A DNA stretch of 34,266 nt from an uncultured Lachnospiraceae bacterium (GTDB lineage Bacteria; Bacillota; Clostridia; Lachnospirales; Lachnospiraceae): contig CANREB010000029.1 of NCBI GenBank assembly GCA_947629525.1, forward strand, positions 1 to 34,266. Reading direction: 5' to 3'. The stretch's first letter is position 1. Each line of letters starts with the position of its first letter. The notes below the pieces were generated by a model. The model was not told the DNA's origin, did not search any database, and was given only the letters and a program-made list of their open reading frames with translations. Of the stretch, positions 9,157 to 16,954 are shown piece by piece. The translations under genes were made by a program, and so were the position numbers.

Positions 9157-9186
9157 AACGCAAACCCATGGTTTGCGTTTTTATCT
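9157..9186 (+). terminator. Intrinsic terminator after the bactofilin gene
   Basis: AACGCAAACC at 9157-9166 pairs perfectly with GGTTTGCGTT at 9170-9179 around a CAT loop and is followed by a T-rich run. It lies only about 20 nt before the Shine-Dalgarno of the next gene, so that gene must rely on readthrough or on a promoter overlapping this site. Confidence 0.88.
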
Positions 9187-9216
9187 TTTAATATTAATAT
9201 GGAACAGGAGAAGCAT

Positions 9217-10389
9217 ATGTTTATGAAAGACTTGGAAGATATTGTTGATTTCGCCAATTTGGTTTTTAACTTAAAAGGCGAGGACATTGGCGATTTTGAA
9301 GAGTTTCTCCCCAAGGCATATTCAGAAGCGGGGGCGCATCGCCTGATGCACCACACAATAGAAGAAAAAGGAAAAATACGCGCACTTATTGACCTATATC
9401 TGTTTGAGCTGCGGCAGGAGGACTGCGCATTAAAGGCGGCATATGTAGGAACAGTATCGGTACATCCCAAAAGTCGTCATAAAGGTTATATGACAGAGCT
9501 TATGCGCAGGGCGCAGGAGAGTGCCAAATCCCAAAAGTGCGACCTGATGCTGCTTGACGGGCACCGCCATCGTTACCGTTATTATGGTTTTGAGAGAGCA
9601 GGTATAAAATATAATTATAATATAACACGCGACAGCATACGTCATTGCTGCCAAAATACGCATAGCTGCGCCGGCGGTGTAAAAAAACGCTGCCGCTTTA
9701 AATTGATAAGTGAAGAGAACGCTGATATAAGCGGTATCATAGATAAACTCTACGCTTTATACAGCCGCAGGAATGTAACGGCAAGAGCGCGGGAGGATTT
9801 TCTTGCCGTCTTGAAAAGCTGGCAGGCATGCACGTATGCCGTATATTATGATGAGCGCCTGTCAGGGTATATAAACCTGTCATCGGATGAGCGCAGCATT
9901 TTCGAGTTTGAATTTGCGGATATTTCGGTACTTCCGGATGTGATTTATGAGTTCATGGATGAATTTGACAGTGATGAGCTTGGCGTAACTGTGGGCGCTG
10001 ACGAGCAGGATAAGACGGAACGGCTTGACAATATGTGCGACTATTTTAATGTAGGCTTATCGCATCAGGTAAAGATACTTAACTATAAAAATGTACTGGA
10101 ATTTTTGCTGAAATGGAAAAGCAGATACGCGAAGCTTGCTGACGGCGACTGGATTATAAGGATATCACAGGAAAAAAAGAATTTCATGATGAGCGTGCAC
10201 TGCGGTGAAGTGAAAGTCTGTGAAACGGAGTCTGCTCCTGATATCGCTGTTGACGGTATGGAACTTGTATATATGCTCACAACTCCGTATTTTTATCAGG
10301 AATTACAGAGAAGAGACAGCAAAATAAAAAACGCTCCTGCCGGGTGGCTGCCGCTGCCGTTTTACCTGCCCGAAGCAGACGCGTTTTAA
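9217..10389 (+). CDS. Eis-like GNAT acetyltransferase with SCP2-like C-terminus
   Basis: The ATG at 9217 is preferred because AGGAG at 9206-9210 is 6 nt upstream; the longer frame starting at 9199 begins before that site. The 390-residue length and layout fit the two-GNAT-plus-SCP2 architecture of COG4552 proteins. The first GNAT domain (about 1-140) has the acetyl-CoA loop as VHPKSRHKGYMTELM. A degenerate second domain occupies about 150-290. The C-terminal about 90 residues end in GWLPLPFYLPEADAF, as in SCP2-like tails. Family members acetylate amines, including aminoglycosides, but the natural substrate here cannot be read from sequence. It is convergent with the small Cys-pair gene. Confidence 0.85.
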   Translation: MFMKDLEDIVDFANLVFNLKGEDIGDFEEFLPKAYSEAGAHRLMHHTIEEKGKIRALIDLYLFELRQEDCALKAAYVGTVSVHPKSRHKGYMTELMRRAQESAKSQKCDLMLLDGHRHRYRYYGFERAGIKYNYNITRDSIRHCCQNTHSCAGGVKKRCRFKLISEENADISGIIDKLYALYSRRNVTARAREDFLAVLKSWQACTYAVYYDERLSGYINLSSDERSIFEFEFADISVLPDVIYEFMDEFDSDELGVTVGADEQDKTERLDNMCDYFNVGLSHQVKILNYKNVLEFLLKWKSRYAKLADGDWIIRISQEKKNFMMSVHCGEVKVCETESAPDIAVDGMELVYMLTTPYFYQELQRRDSKIKNAPAGWLPLPFYLPEADAF

Positions 10390-10407
10390 ATCATCTGTCG
10401 TATGATA

Positions 10408-10743
10408 TCAGTCCATATATTTCCATGTGTAGAGATTTACATTCCGGCATTTGCTGCATGGAACGGTGTACTGGTCAAAAATGAACATTTTAATCTTGTC
10501 CTCAGGAATATCCGTGTTGACTATGCGGCTCTGTCCGCATGAACACAGGAACAAAATTTTGCGGTTGGTGCGCACTTCAAGGCTTTCACCGCGGATGGTA
10601 AGAACTTTTTCGATATATTTTAACTGTTCGTCGTTATGGATGCCGCCGATATCAGCCGCCCATTTATATTCGTCTCTGATAGTGTGCAGCATCTCAGATG
10701 AGAGAGAACCATAGCGCTGCTCTAATTTTTGTTCCGTAAACAT
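10408..10743 (-). CDS. Small unknown protein with paired-cysteine motifs
   Basis: I choose the ATG at 10743 (111 residues). The longer frame beginning at 10884 would run through an AT-rich region containing a TATACT-like box, more likely promoter than coding. The predicted protein is polar and helical at the N-terminus. It then has a beta-type segment with C-S-C-G and, about 25 residues later, C-S-K-C, an arrangement that could form a zinc ribbon. No family is recognised. The Shine-Dalgarno is weak (GAAAGAAG). It ends 18 nt from the convergent acetyltransferase gene, with no clear terminator between. A regulatory or nucleic-acid-binding role would be a guess. Confidence 0.6.
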   Translation of the reverse strand: MFTEQKLEQRYGSLSSEMLHTIRDEYKWAADIGGIHNDEQLKYIEKVLTIRGESLEVRTNRKILFLCSCGQSRIVNTDIPEDKIKMFIFDQYTVPCSKCRNVNLYTWKYMD

Positions 10744-10893
10744 ATGTATCACATCTTCTTTCCGATTTTTTCTGCACTTTACGTGCCCGATGCCTACAGT
10801 ATAACACAAAAATATAAAATATGGAATAAGTAAAATGCAATTCATATTTTGTTCATATTTCTTTTTAAAAATGTTCAAGAACAAATCACGATT

Positions 10894-10921
10894 TAGACAT
10901 TTTGCACGCCTATACTATAAA
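10894..10921 (+). promoter_or_regulatory. Candidate promoter for a short transcript
   Basis: TAGACA (10894-10899) and TATAAA (10916-10921) are separated by 16 nt; each matches the vegetative consensus at five of six positions. Transcription would start near 10928, exactly where a small 5' hairpin begins. No protein gene on this strand follows before gene fbp, which runs the other way. Confidence 0.45.
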
Positions 10922-10927
10922 CATAAG

Positions 10928-11045
10928 GTGATGCGAAATATCACAGCAGTAAAAGCGATCACATTACTTAATAATAACTTTTTCATAATAAATGCCAAGT
11001 AGCTGTATAGCTGCTTGGCATCCTCCCTTTTTATAGGGCTTTTTT
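10928..11045 (+). ncRNA. Candidate small RNA or micro-ORF transcript
   Basis: The transcript predicted from the promoter above would begin with a hairpin (GTGAT 10928-10932 with ATCAC 10940-10944). It then has an unstructured A/T-rich middle and a 12-bp stem with one G-U pair (10992-11003 with 11010-11021). The T-rich run at 11028-11032 follows 6 nt later, and another at 11040-11046. It also contains a 23-codon frame from ATG 10931 to TAG 11000-11002 (starts MRNITAVKAI), whose stop lies inside the second stem; with TSS near 10928 it would be almost leaderless. No known RNA family is recognised. The second stem may instead, or also, serve as the terminator of fbp on the other strand. Confidence 0.35.
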
Positions 11046-12969
11046 ATTTTTCAAACGGGCTTGTGTGCATTAAAAGCCCCTGTCTGTACGCCATAAGAAG
11101 CCGTTCCAAGTCATTTATGGTCTGAAGTATCTCTTTTCCGTTATCCGTGTCCTTTACCATAACGCGTTCAGGTTCTACTTCAAAGAAGTTTGACGTTGAC
11201 TCTATATCTTTGTTTTCTTCCAGCACTTTTGCTATGCTTTCAAACGGCTGATGTGCTTTAAGGCGCATGCCGTGAGAATTATATATGAGCGTATATCCTG
11301 CTATTCCCGTAGTTTTCTGGTACGCCTTGCAAAAACCACCGTCTATGACAATAAGACGGTTATCAGCCTTTATCGGCGACTCACCATGTGACACTTTGAT
11401 AGGCGTATGACCGTTTATAATGTGTGCCATGGGCGAATCAAGACCAAATTCATGCAGTATCTTTACACAGTATTCTTTCTGCCTGTAATATCTGTAATAC
11501 GGGTTTTTCGGCTCTTCGTATGTGCTTTCGTCCGCCACGAAGGTGCGCTCGAAAGTTTTTATTGTCCTTCCTGACAGCGGTGACTTCCTGCCGCACCACA
11601 GATACCACATAAAATCAAGTTCTGACTGGCTCGGTTCACCGTAAAACGCTTTTCTTGCTATCTTTGTAGCATAATCCATATATGCTTTGCCCCGGTAGAC
11701 TTTGCCGTCAACTTTCATTCCGTCAAAATCGCCGTTCTCGTCAAGAGGAATACATCCATGGAACAGCAGATTGCCGTTGTGGCAGCGGTAAATATTACCC
11801 TTTTCATACAAAAAACCGATATGGCGTTTTAAAGTCTGGCTGTTTATGAACGCACAGCGCAGATCGTCCATGACCTGACGTTCACGCTCAGTCAGAGTGT
11901 ACGCGTCATTCACGTTCAGCGTAGGGAATGCGTCGTCCTTAAGCGCGTATTCTCTGCCGTCTATCCTGACTGTGCCTCTTCCTTTATCTATCTTGTCAAG
12001 CAGCAGACGATCCACCATGTCGTATTCGGGATGGCGCATGATTATCTGACCTTCAAGCTTAAACAGCATAACCGAAATTGCTTTCAGCGCTGCCTGCATC
12101 GGCGGAAGTGAGGGGTAAGTCTGCTCTGCAAAAAGCGTAAGTGAACGCAGACTTATGGCATATGAATTTTCCAGTATTTCTATATTATTATATTTGATGT
12201 TGTTTCTCAGCACATTTGCAATGCATGCCTCGCTGCCGCATGCCGCGCCCATCCACAAAATGTCATGATTTCCCCATTCGATATCGACGCTGTGATGGTT
12301 CATAAGCAGGTCTATGATACGGTCGGCGCTGCCTCCTCTGTCAAATATATCACCGACTATATGCAGCCTGTCCACGGCAAGCCGCTTTATAAGGCGGCTG
12401 AGCGCTTCTATGAACTCATCGGCGCTGTCAATATCGATTATAGTGTCGATTATCTTTTCATGGTATACGTATTGGTTGTTGTCCTCATCAGGCTGCTCAT
12501 GCAGAAGTTCGTCGATTATGTAACTGAACTCTGTCGGAAGCGCTTTTCTGACCTTTGAACGTGTATATTTTGAGGAAAGAAGCTTGGCAAGTTCGATAAG
12601 GTTTTTCAATGTTATCTTGTACCAGTAGGGCGTGACTGCATTCTGTTTTTTCAGCAGCTTTATCTTCTCGGCGGGATAATAGACAAGTGTGCATATTTCC
12701 TGACGCTCACGCGAAGAAAGCCTGTCTTTGAATATCATGTCCACTTTCTCTTTTATAACGCCTGCCGCATTATTCAGTATATGATGAAATGCTTCGTATT
12801 CGCCATGCAGATCGCTCATAAAATGTTCTGTGCCTTTTGGAAGGTTAAGTATTGCCTTAAGATTTATTATCTCACGGCATACCGCGGGTATCGACGGATA
12901 TTTTTCTGATAAAAGGCTCAGATATTTTAATTCCTCTTCCGAGACAGCCGTAACATTTGGTGACTCCAT
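11044..12969 (-). CDS. fbp: Class III fructose-1,6-bisphosphatase
   Basis: This 641-residue cytosolic enzyme hydrolyses fructose 1,6-bisphosphate to fructose 6-phosphate in gluconeogenesis. Length and motifs fit the Firmicute class III (FBPase_3) family, which has a metallophosphoesterase core unlike the class I/II enzymes. Visible metal-site motifs are MSDLHGEYEAF (Asp53, His55), GDIFDRGG (from Gly206), EWGNHD (Asn234, His235) and, near the C-terminus, NGHTPIKV. GGAGG sits about 6 nt before the ATG. It is the last gene of a minus-strand group, 17 nt after an unknown 153-aa gene. The hairpin at 10992-11021 downstream may terminate it. Confidence 0.96.
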   Translation of the reverse strand: MESPNVTAVSEEELKYLSLLSEKYPSIPAVCREIINLKAILNLPKGTEHFMSDLHGEYEAFHHILNNAAGVIKEKVDMIFKDRLSSRERQEICTLVYYPAEKIKLLKKQNAVTPYWYKITLKNLIELAKLLSSKYTRSKVRKALPTEFSYIIDELLHEQPDEDNNQYVYHEKIIDTIIDIDSADEFIEALSRLIKRLAVDRLHIVGDIFDRGGSADRIIDLLMNHHSVDIEWGNHDILWMGAACGSEACIANVLRNNIKYNNIEILENSYAISLRSLTLFAEQTYPSLPPMQAALKAISVMLFKLEGQIIMRHPEYDMVDRLLLDKIDKGRGTVRIDGREYALKDDAFPTLNVNDAYTLTERERQVMDDLRCAFINSQTLKRHIGFLYEKGNIYRCHNGNLLFHGCIPLDENGDFDGMKVDGKVYRGKAYMDYATKIARKAFYGEPSQSELDFMWYLWCGRKSPLSGRTIKTFERTFVADESTYEEPKNPYYRYYRQKEYCVKILHEFGLDSPMAHIINGHTPIKVSHGESPIKADNRLIVIDGGFCKAYQKTTGIAGYTLIYNSHGMRLKAHQPFESIAKVLEENKDIESTSNFFEVEPERVMVKDTDNGKEILQTINDLERLLMAYRQGLLMHTSPFEK

Positions 12970-12986
12970 ATTACCCTCCGTTTATA

Positions 12987-13448
12987 CTAAGCTTCACTCA
13001 TAAAATATGCGCCTGTGTCCTGTTCTGCGCCGAGAGTGCTGTGCGTGCCGTATTTGCTGTACGAATACAGCAGAAAACCGTCCTCCCTGTGAGCGTCCAG
13101 CCTGTCGAAATCCGTTGCCGGTTCATAAAAGTGCTTGTATGTGCGGTACTGATAGCGCGCACTCTCGTCGTTTTCAAGCGCTTTGATAAGCTTTTGCGTA
13201 AACTCACGTGAGAACTGTTCTGTCGTTGCTTTATGTGAAGTTTTTAAAAATCCTCCCTGCCAGAAGCACCAGTCGATCGTATCGCATATCCCCGATAAAA
13301 ATATCGCTATAGCCGCCTCTATCGTCATAACGGCGATCGGATGTCCTGTCTGCTGTACCTGCCCGCCGTCTGATGCGGGATTATCTGTATCATTTATGTT
13401 TCCGATACGCGAAAGCCTCTGCAGGTCTGTTTCCCGTCTCTTATTCAT
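12987..13448 (-). CDS. Unknown 153-residue protein upstream of fbp
   Basis: The product matches no family I recognise. It has a basic, polar N-terminus and a short moderately hydrophobic stretch (about 38-54). Next come an aromatic/Cys patch, CDTIDWCFWQGGF (55-67), a helical segment (about 74-95) and a Tyr/Asp-rich C-terminal part. There is no signal peptide, and the hydrophobic stretch is too weak to call a membrane helix. A GAGG lies about 6 nt before the ATG. The 17-nt gap to fbp implies cotranscription and perhaps a role in the same growth condition. Coding is supported by the ribosome site, the tight spacing and codon use like its neighbours. The opposite-strand frames here look like shadows. 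Confidence 0.75.
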   Translation of the reverse strand: MNKRRETDLQRLSRIGNINDTDNPASDGGQVQQTGHPIAVMTIEAAIAIFLSGICDTIDWCFWQGGFLKTSHKATTEQFSREFTQKLIKALENDESARYQYRTYKHFYEPATDFDRLDAHREDGFLLYSYSKYGTHSTLGAEQDTGAYFMSEA

Positions 13449-13547
13449 TTTTACCTCATTCCCGCACTGTCTTCGCGCGTCCGGATTTTCTGTTTCCTAA
13501 TTATTATATCGGATTTTATTACAGATTTTTTAGTCTATATTAAATTA

Positions 13548-14078
13548 TCAATTTTCTAATGCTTTTTCAGGTTCCGGATAATCTTCCCCGAAAGTTTCTG
13601 CCGTTACGGTTTTCATCACCTGATCTTCAAGCGGCCTGTCGCTGTAGTCTGTTGCGGTTTCGGCGATGCGGTTCACTACATCCATACCCTCCGTCACCTT
13701 GCCAAACGCCGCGTATGCGCCGTCAAGATGCGGGCTTGTCTTGTGCATAATAAAAAATTGTGAACCTGCCGAGTCGGGCATCATACTTCTTGCCATTGAA
13801 AGCACGCCCTCCGTGTGTTTTAAGTTATTTTCAAATCCGTTCTGCGAAAACTCGCCCTTTATAGAGTACCCCGGACCGCCCATACCGGTGCCGTCGGGAC
13901 AGCCGCCCTGTATCATAAAGCCGTTGATAACGCGGTGGAAGATTAAGCCGTTGTAAAATCCCTTGTTTACAAGGCTCAGGAAATTGTTTACAGTGTTCGG
14001 GGCTATATCCGGATATAGTTCAGCCCTGATAAGGTCTCCGTTTTTCATTTCGATAGTAACGATAGGATTTTTTGCCAT
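13548..14078 (-). CDS. Cyclophilin-type peptidyl-prolyl cis-trans isomerase
   Basis: The 176-residue protein is a single cyclophilin domain with no signal peptide, so it is probably cytosolic. It catalyses cis-trans isomerisation of prolyl peptide bonds. The core motif FHRVINGFMIQGG contains Phe47, catalytic Arg49, Phe54 and Gln57. SAGSQFFIMH carries Gln107 and Phe109, and HLDG at 117-120 follows. AGGAG precedes the ATG by about 11 nt. It is divergent from the GNAT gene at 14196 and lies 99 nt upstream of the unknown gene before fbp; cotranscription with fbp is possible but not evident. Length is usual for bacterial PpiB-type enzymes. Confidence 0.95.
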   Translation of the reverse strand: MAKNPIVTIEMKNGDLIRAELYPDIAPNTVNNFLSLVNKGFYNGLIFHRVINGFMIQGGCPDGTGMGGPGYSIKGEFSQNGFENNLKHTEGVLSMARSMMPDSAGSQFFIMHKTSPHLDGAYAAFGKVTEGMDVVNRIAETATDYSDRPLEDQVMKTVTAETFGEDYPEPEKALEN

Positions 14079-14156
14079 AATTTTAAATTCTCCTTTTTTG
14101 TGTTTGAATTATTAGATTTATGTAGTAAAATATATATATGCTGATATTAGCATTGT

Positions 14157-14172
14157 ACCATAAAAATATGGT
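14157..14172. promoter_or_regulatory. Small palindrome upstream of the GNAT gene
   Basis: ACCATA and TATGGT flank an AAAA centre. The palindrome lies between the divergent cyclophilin and GNAT genes, downstream of an AT-rich region with a TTGAAT and AT-rich boxes that could be the GNAT promoter. It could be an operator or chance in AT-rich DNA. Confidence 0.25.
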
Positions 14173-14195
14173 CATGTGGGGGAATTTTATTAAAT

Positions 14196-14900
14196 ATGGA
14201 AAAATCCAAAGCTGTCAGGATAACGGACAAGCCTGATGAGGCGCAATATTACCATGATAACAATATTCCGTATATTGTATGGCTTAACGAGAGCAACCGC
14301 GGGGAACATTTCCCCAACGGGGCTTTCTGCGTCGAAAATAAAGAAGACATAGACGACAGGTACATTGACAGGGTATACAGGCGCGCTCTGGGGATAGCGT
14401 GGGATATACTTTCGACTAAGCGTCTTATTATAAGGGAGATAACAGTGGAGGATGTACCGCGCCTTTACGAGCTTTATTCCGACAGTGAAGTGACAGAATA
14501 TATGGAGCCTCTTTTTGATGATATAAATAAAGAAATAGAATATACGCGGGAATACATAAAAAATATATACGGATTTTACGGTTATGGTTTATGGGTGATA
14601 GTGCTTAAGCAGACAGGAAAGGTCATAGGACGCGCGGGGCTTGAATGCAGGGAAGGTTTTGACGGGCTTGAACTTGGATTTATGCTTGGGAAGGAATATC
14701 AGCATAAAGGATACGCGTATGAGGCATGCAGCGCGATACTTAAATACGGTGCGGATGAACTTGCCCAAAGGAGCTTTACCGCAAAAGTCCATGCAAAAAA
14801 CGAATCGTCAAGGCGCCTGTGTGAACGGCTTGGATTTGAAGCGACGGGCGTGATAACCGAAAATGGTGAAAAGTACATAGAATACAGTAATTTTCTGTAA
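14196..14900 (+). CDS. RimJ/RimL-type GNAT acetyltransferase with N-terminal extension
   Basis: Residues about 75-234 form a standard GNAT domain of the RimJ/RimL type, opening with TKRLIIREITVEDVPRLYEL. Its acetyl-CoA loop is GKEYQHKGYAYEA, and it ends with the typical NESSRRLCERLGF. The N-terminal about 72 residues (with NIPYIVWLNESNRGEHF and YIDRVYRRALGIAW) are an extra module that I cannot assign; the last part loosely resembles the end of HAD-like phosphatases. GGGGGA about 13 nt before the ATG is a distant Shine-Dalgarno. Substrates of this family range from ribosomal proteins to small amines. The gene stands alone, and the promoter of the ammonium channel begins 34 nt after it. Confidence 0.88.
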   Translation: MEKSKAVRITDKPDEAQYYHDNNIPYIVWLNESNRGEHFPNGAFCVENKEDIDDRYIDRVYRRALGIAWDILSTKRLIIREITVEDVPRLYELYSDSEVTEYMEPLFDDINKEIEYTREYIKNIYGFYGYGLWVIVLKQTGKVIGRAGLECREGFDGLELGFMLGKEYQHKGYAYEACSAILKYGADELAQRSFTAKVHAKNESSRRLCERLGFEATGVITENGEKYIEYSNFL

Positions 14901-14933
14901 AAAAATTTCTTTGAAAAATTTTGGAAAAAATAA

Positions 14934-14962
14934 TTGACATTAATGTAAAGTAGTGGTAATAT
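14934..14962 (+). promoter_or_regulatory. Promoter of the Amt-PII gene
   Basis: TTGACA (14934-14939), a 17-nt spacer and TAATAT (14957-14962) form a near-consensus vegetative promoter, with transcription expected from about 14969. It lies upstream of a terminator-like hairpin, so the hairpin is in the leader of the channel mRNA. Confidence 0.7.
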
Positions 14963-14976
14963 AAATTGCATAAAGC

Positions 14977-15016
14977 AAAGGTGCTATGAGTGAAAACTCG
15001 TAGCACCTTTTTTTGC
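14977..15016 (+). terminator. Terminator-like hairpin in the Amt leader (candidate attenuator)
   Basis: Positions 14977-14990 pair with 14997-15010 in a 14-bp stem with one G-U pair and a TGAAAA hexaloop, followed by a run of T. It is a convincing intrinsic terminator. It sits between the promoter and the Shine-Dalgarno at 15033-15038, and the 36 nt between hairpin and start codon hold no second promoter. It could end GNAT transcripts, attenuate amt, or do both. Confidence 0.8.
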
Positions 15017-15046
15017 TTAAAATTCAGAAATGAGGAGGAAAAAATT

Positions 15047-16795
15047 ATGACAGAGGAAATTTTAAACGCCATAAACGGAGAAGTATTTGGCGTGTGGTTT
15101 CTGATCGGCGCTGCATTGGTATTTTGGATGCAGGCAGGTTTTGCTATGGTGGAGGCAGGCTTTACCAGAGCGAAGAATACAGGAAACATCATTATGAAAA
15201 ATCTGATGGACTTCTGTATCGGTACATGTGTGTTTATTCTGATTGGTTTTGGCTTATTGTTTGGCGAGGACATGGTGGGATTGATAGGAAAGCCGGGCTT
15301 TGATATTTTCACAAGCTATGGCGATTTTGACTGGTCAAACTTTGTGTTCAACCTTGTTTTCTGCGCTACAACGGCGACGATCGTTTCAGGTGCTATGGCT
15401 GAGAGGACAAAATTCCTTTCATACTGCGTTTACTCGGGCGTCATCTCGGCGCTGATATATCCTGTCGAGGCTCACTGGATCTGGGGCGGCGGCTGGCTTG
15501 CACAGATCGGTTTCCACGATTTCGCAGGTTCCTGCGCGATACATATGGTGGGCGGTGTTTCGGCTTTGATAGGAGCTAAGCTTTTAGGACCCCGTATCGG
15601 CAAGTTTACAAGGGATAAACAGGGCAACATCACAAAGGTGAATGCGTTCCCCGGTCACAATCTTACGGCGGGTGCGCTCGGAGTATTCATCCTTTGGCTT
15701 GGATGGTACGGATTTAACGGGGCGGCATGTACGTCAGTTGAGCAGCTTGGCTCAGTGTTTGTGACGACAACCATTGCGCCCGCGGTTGCGACAGTCGTAT
15801 GTATGGTATTTACATGGATAAAGTACGGAAAACCCGATATTTCAATGTGCCTTAACGCATCGCTTGCGGGACTGGTGGCAATAACAGCACCCTGTGATGT
15901 GACGGATGCGTTCGGTGCGATAGTCATAGGCGCTGTAGCAGGTCTTTTGGTAGTGTTCGGCGTATGGTTCCTTGATTATAAGCTTCGTATAGATGACCCT
16001 GTAGGTGCGGTAGCGGTTCATTGCTTAAACGGTATATGGGGCACGATCGCTGTTGGTCTGTTCGCGACTACGTCAGCACCCGGAAACGATACATATACAG
16101 GACTTTTTTACGGCGGCGGATTCAGCCTGCTTGGTACACAGCTTTTAGGTATGGTCTGTGTCATTGCATGGACGGCTGTCACGATTACGATCACGTTCCT
16201 TGCCATTAAGGCAATATTCGGTTTGAGAGTTTCGGAAGAAGAAGAGATAATCGGTCTTGACTCTACAGAGCATGGTCTTCCGTCTGCATATGCAGGTTTC
16301 AGTATGATGGATATCTCAAATACCATGATAATGGAAGAAAACGAGAATACACAGCTTGGCACGGACAGCTATGCGGAGGCGTCAGAGGCGCAGAGGAACG
16401 CGGCGGTCAAGGTCGCAAGAGTGCCTGTGGCTTCAGAGTCGGGCATCTACAAAGTGGTTGTCATAGCAAAGCTTTCAAGATACGATGTGCTTCGTAAAGC
16501 TATGAATGAGATAGGCGTTACAGGTATGACCGTTACACAGGTAATGGGATGCGGCATCCAGAAAGGCGCGGGCGAGAAATACCGCGGCGCCGAAATCGAT
16601 GCAACGCTTCTTCCCAAGATAAAGGTTGAAGTCGTAGTTGCAAACATACCTGTTGAAAAAGTTATTGAAACGGCAAAGAGAGTGCTTTATACAGGTCATA
16701 TCGGCGACGGTAAGATATTCGTATACAATGTTGATAAGGTTGTCAAGATACGTACAGGCGAGGAAGACTTTGCCGCGCTTGCCGATGTTGAATAA
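15047..16795 (+). CDS. amt: Ammonium transporter fused to a P-II signalling domain
   Basis: The ATG at 15047 follows GAGGAGG and gives 582 residues; the longer frame from 14990 would be read through the leader hairpin. Residues about 10-395 are an Amt channel with the twin-histidine pair His166 (AIHMVGG) and His325 (AVHCLNG) and the GHNLTAGALGVFILWLGWYGFN helix. After a linker (about 396-465), residues 467-578 form a complete P-II domain with a T loop ending YRGAEIDATLLPKIK and the C-terminal signature TGHIGDGKIFV. Separate GlnK proteins plug Amt from the cytosol under nitrogen excess; here the plug is covalently attached. The usual uridylylated Tyr51 is replaced by Ile517, while the Tyr46 equivalent (Tyr512) remains. 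Control is therefore probably by ATP/ADP/2-oxoglutarate binding. Confidence 0.95.
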   Translation: MTEEILNAINGEVFGVWFLIGAALVFWMQAGFAMVEAGFTRAKNTGNIIMKNLMDFCIGTCVFILIGFGLLFGEDMVGLIGKPGFDIFTSYGDFDWSNFVFNLVFCATTATIVSGAMAERTKFLSYCVYSGVISALIYPVEAHWIWGGGWLAQIGFHDFAGSCAIHMVGGVSALIGAKLLGPRIGKFTRDKQGNITKVNAFPGHNLTAGALGVFILWLGWYGFNGAACTSVEQLGSVFVTTTIAPAVATVVCMVFTWIKYGKPDISMCLNASLAGLVAITAPCDVTDAFGAIVIGAVAGLLVVFGVWFLDYKLRIDDPVGAVAVHCLNGIWGTIAVGLFATTSAPGNDTYTGLFYGGGFSLLGTQLLGMVCVIAWTAVTITITFLAIKAIFGLRVSEEEEIIGLDSTEHGLPSAYAGFSMMDISNTMIMEENENTQLGTDSYAEASEAQRNAAVKVARVPVASESGIYKVVVIAKLSRYDVLRKAMNEIGVTGMTVTQVMGCGIQKGAGEKYRGAEIDATLLPKIKVEVVVANIPVEKVIETAKRVLYTGHIGDGKIFVYNVDKVVKIRTGEEDFAALADVE

Positions 16796-16833
16796 CAGCA
16801 GGTCCATTCCCATATAAACTTTATATATTTTTC

Positions 16834-16885
16834 AAAGAAAGCTTCATTGTCTTATTTGCATAAGGCGGTGGAGTTTTCTTTTTAT
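16834..16885 (+). terminator. Long-stem terminator after the Amt-PII gene
   Basis: Positions 16834-16855 pair with 16860-16881 over 22 positions, including several G-U pairs, around a TTGC loop, followed by TTATT. As RNA it pairs fully only when read on the plus strand, since the G-U pairs become mismatches on the other strand. This fits termination of the upstream gene. Confidence 0.8.
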
Positions 16886-16954
16886 TAAATGTTGATTTTA
16901 ACGGTAGATAATAATGTAAAAATAATTTTTTTGTACTTTTTTGTGCATATGGTG

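Noticed and set aside
14901..15046. ANTAR-target dual hairpin upstream of amt
   Set aside because: Only one stable hairpin is present and its hexaloop (TGAAAA) does not have the expected A at position 1 and G at position 4, so the ANTAR label was not applied.
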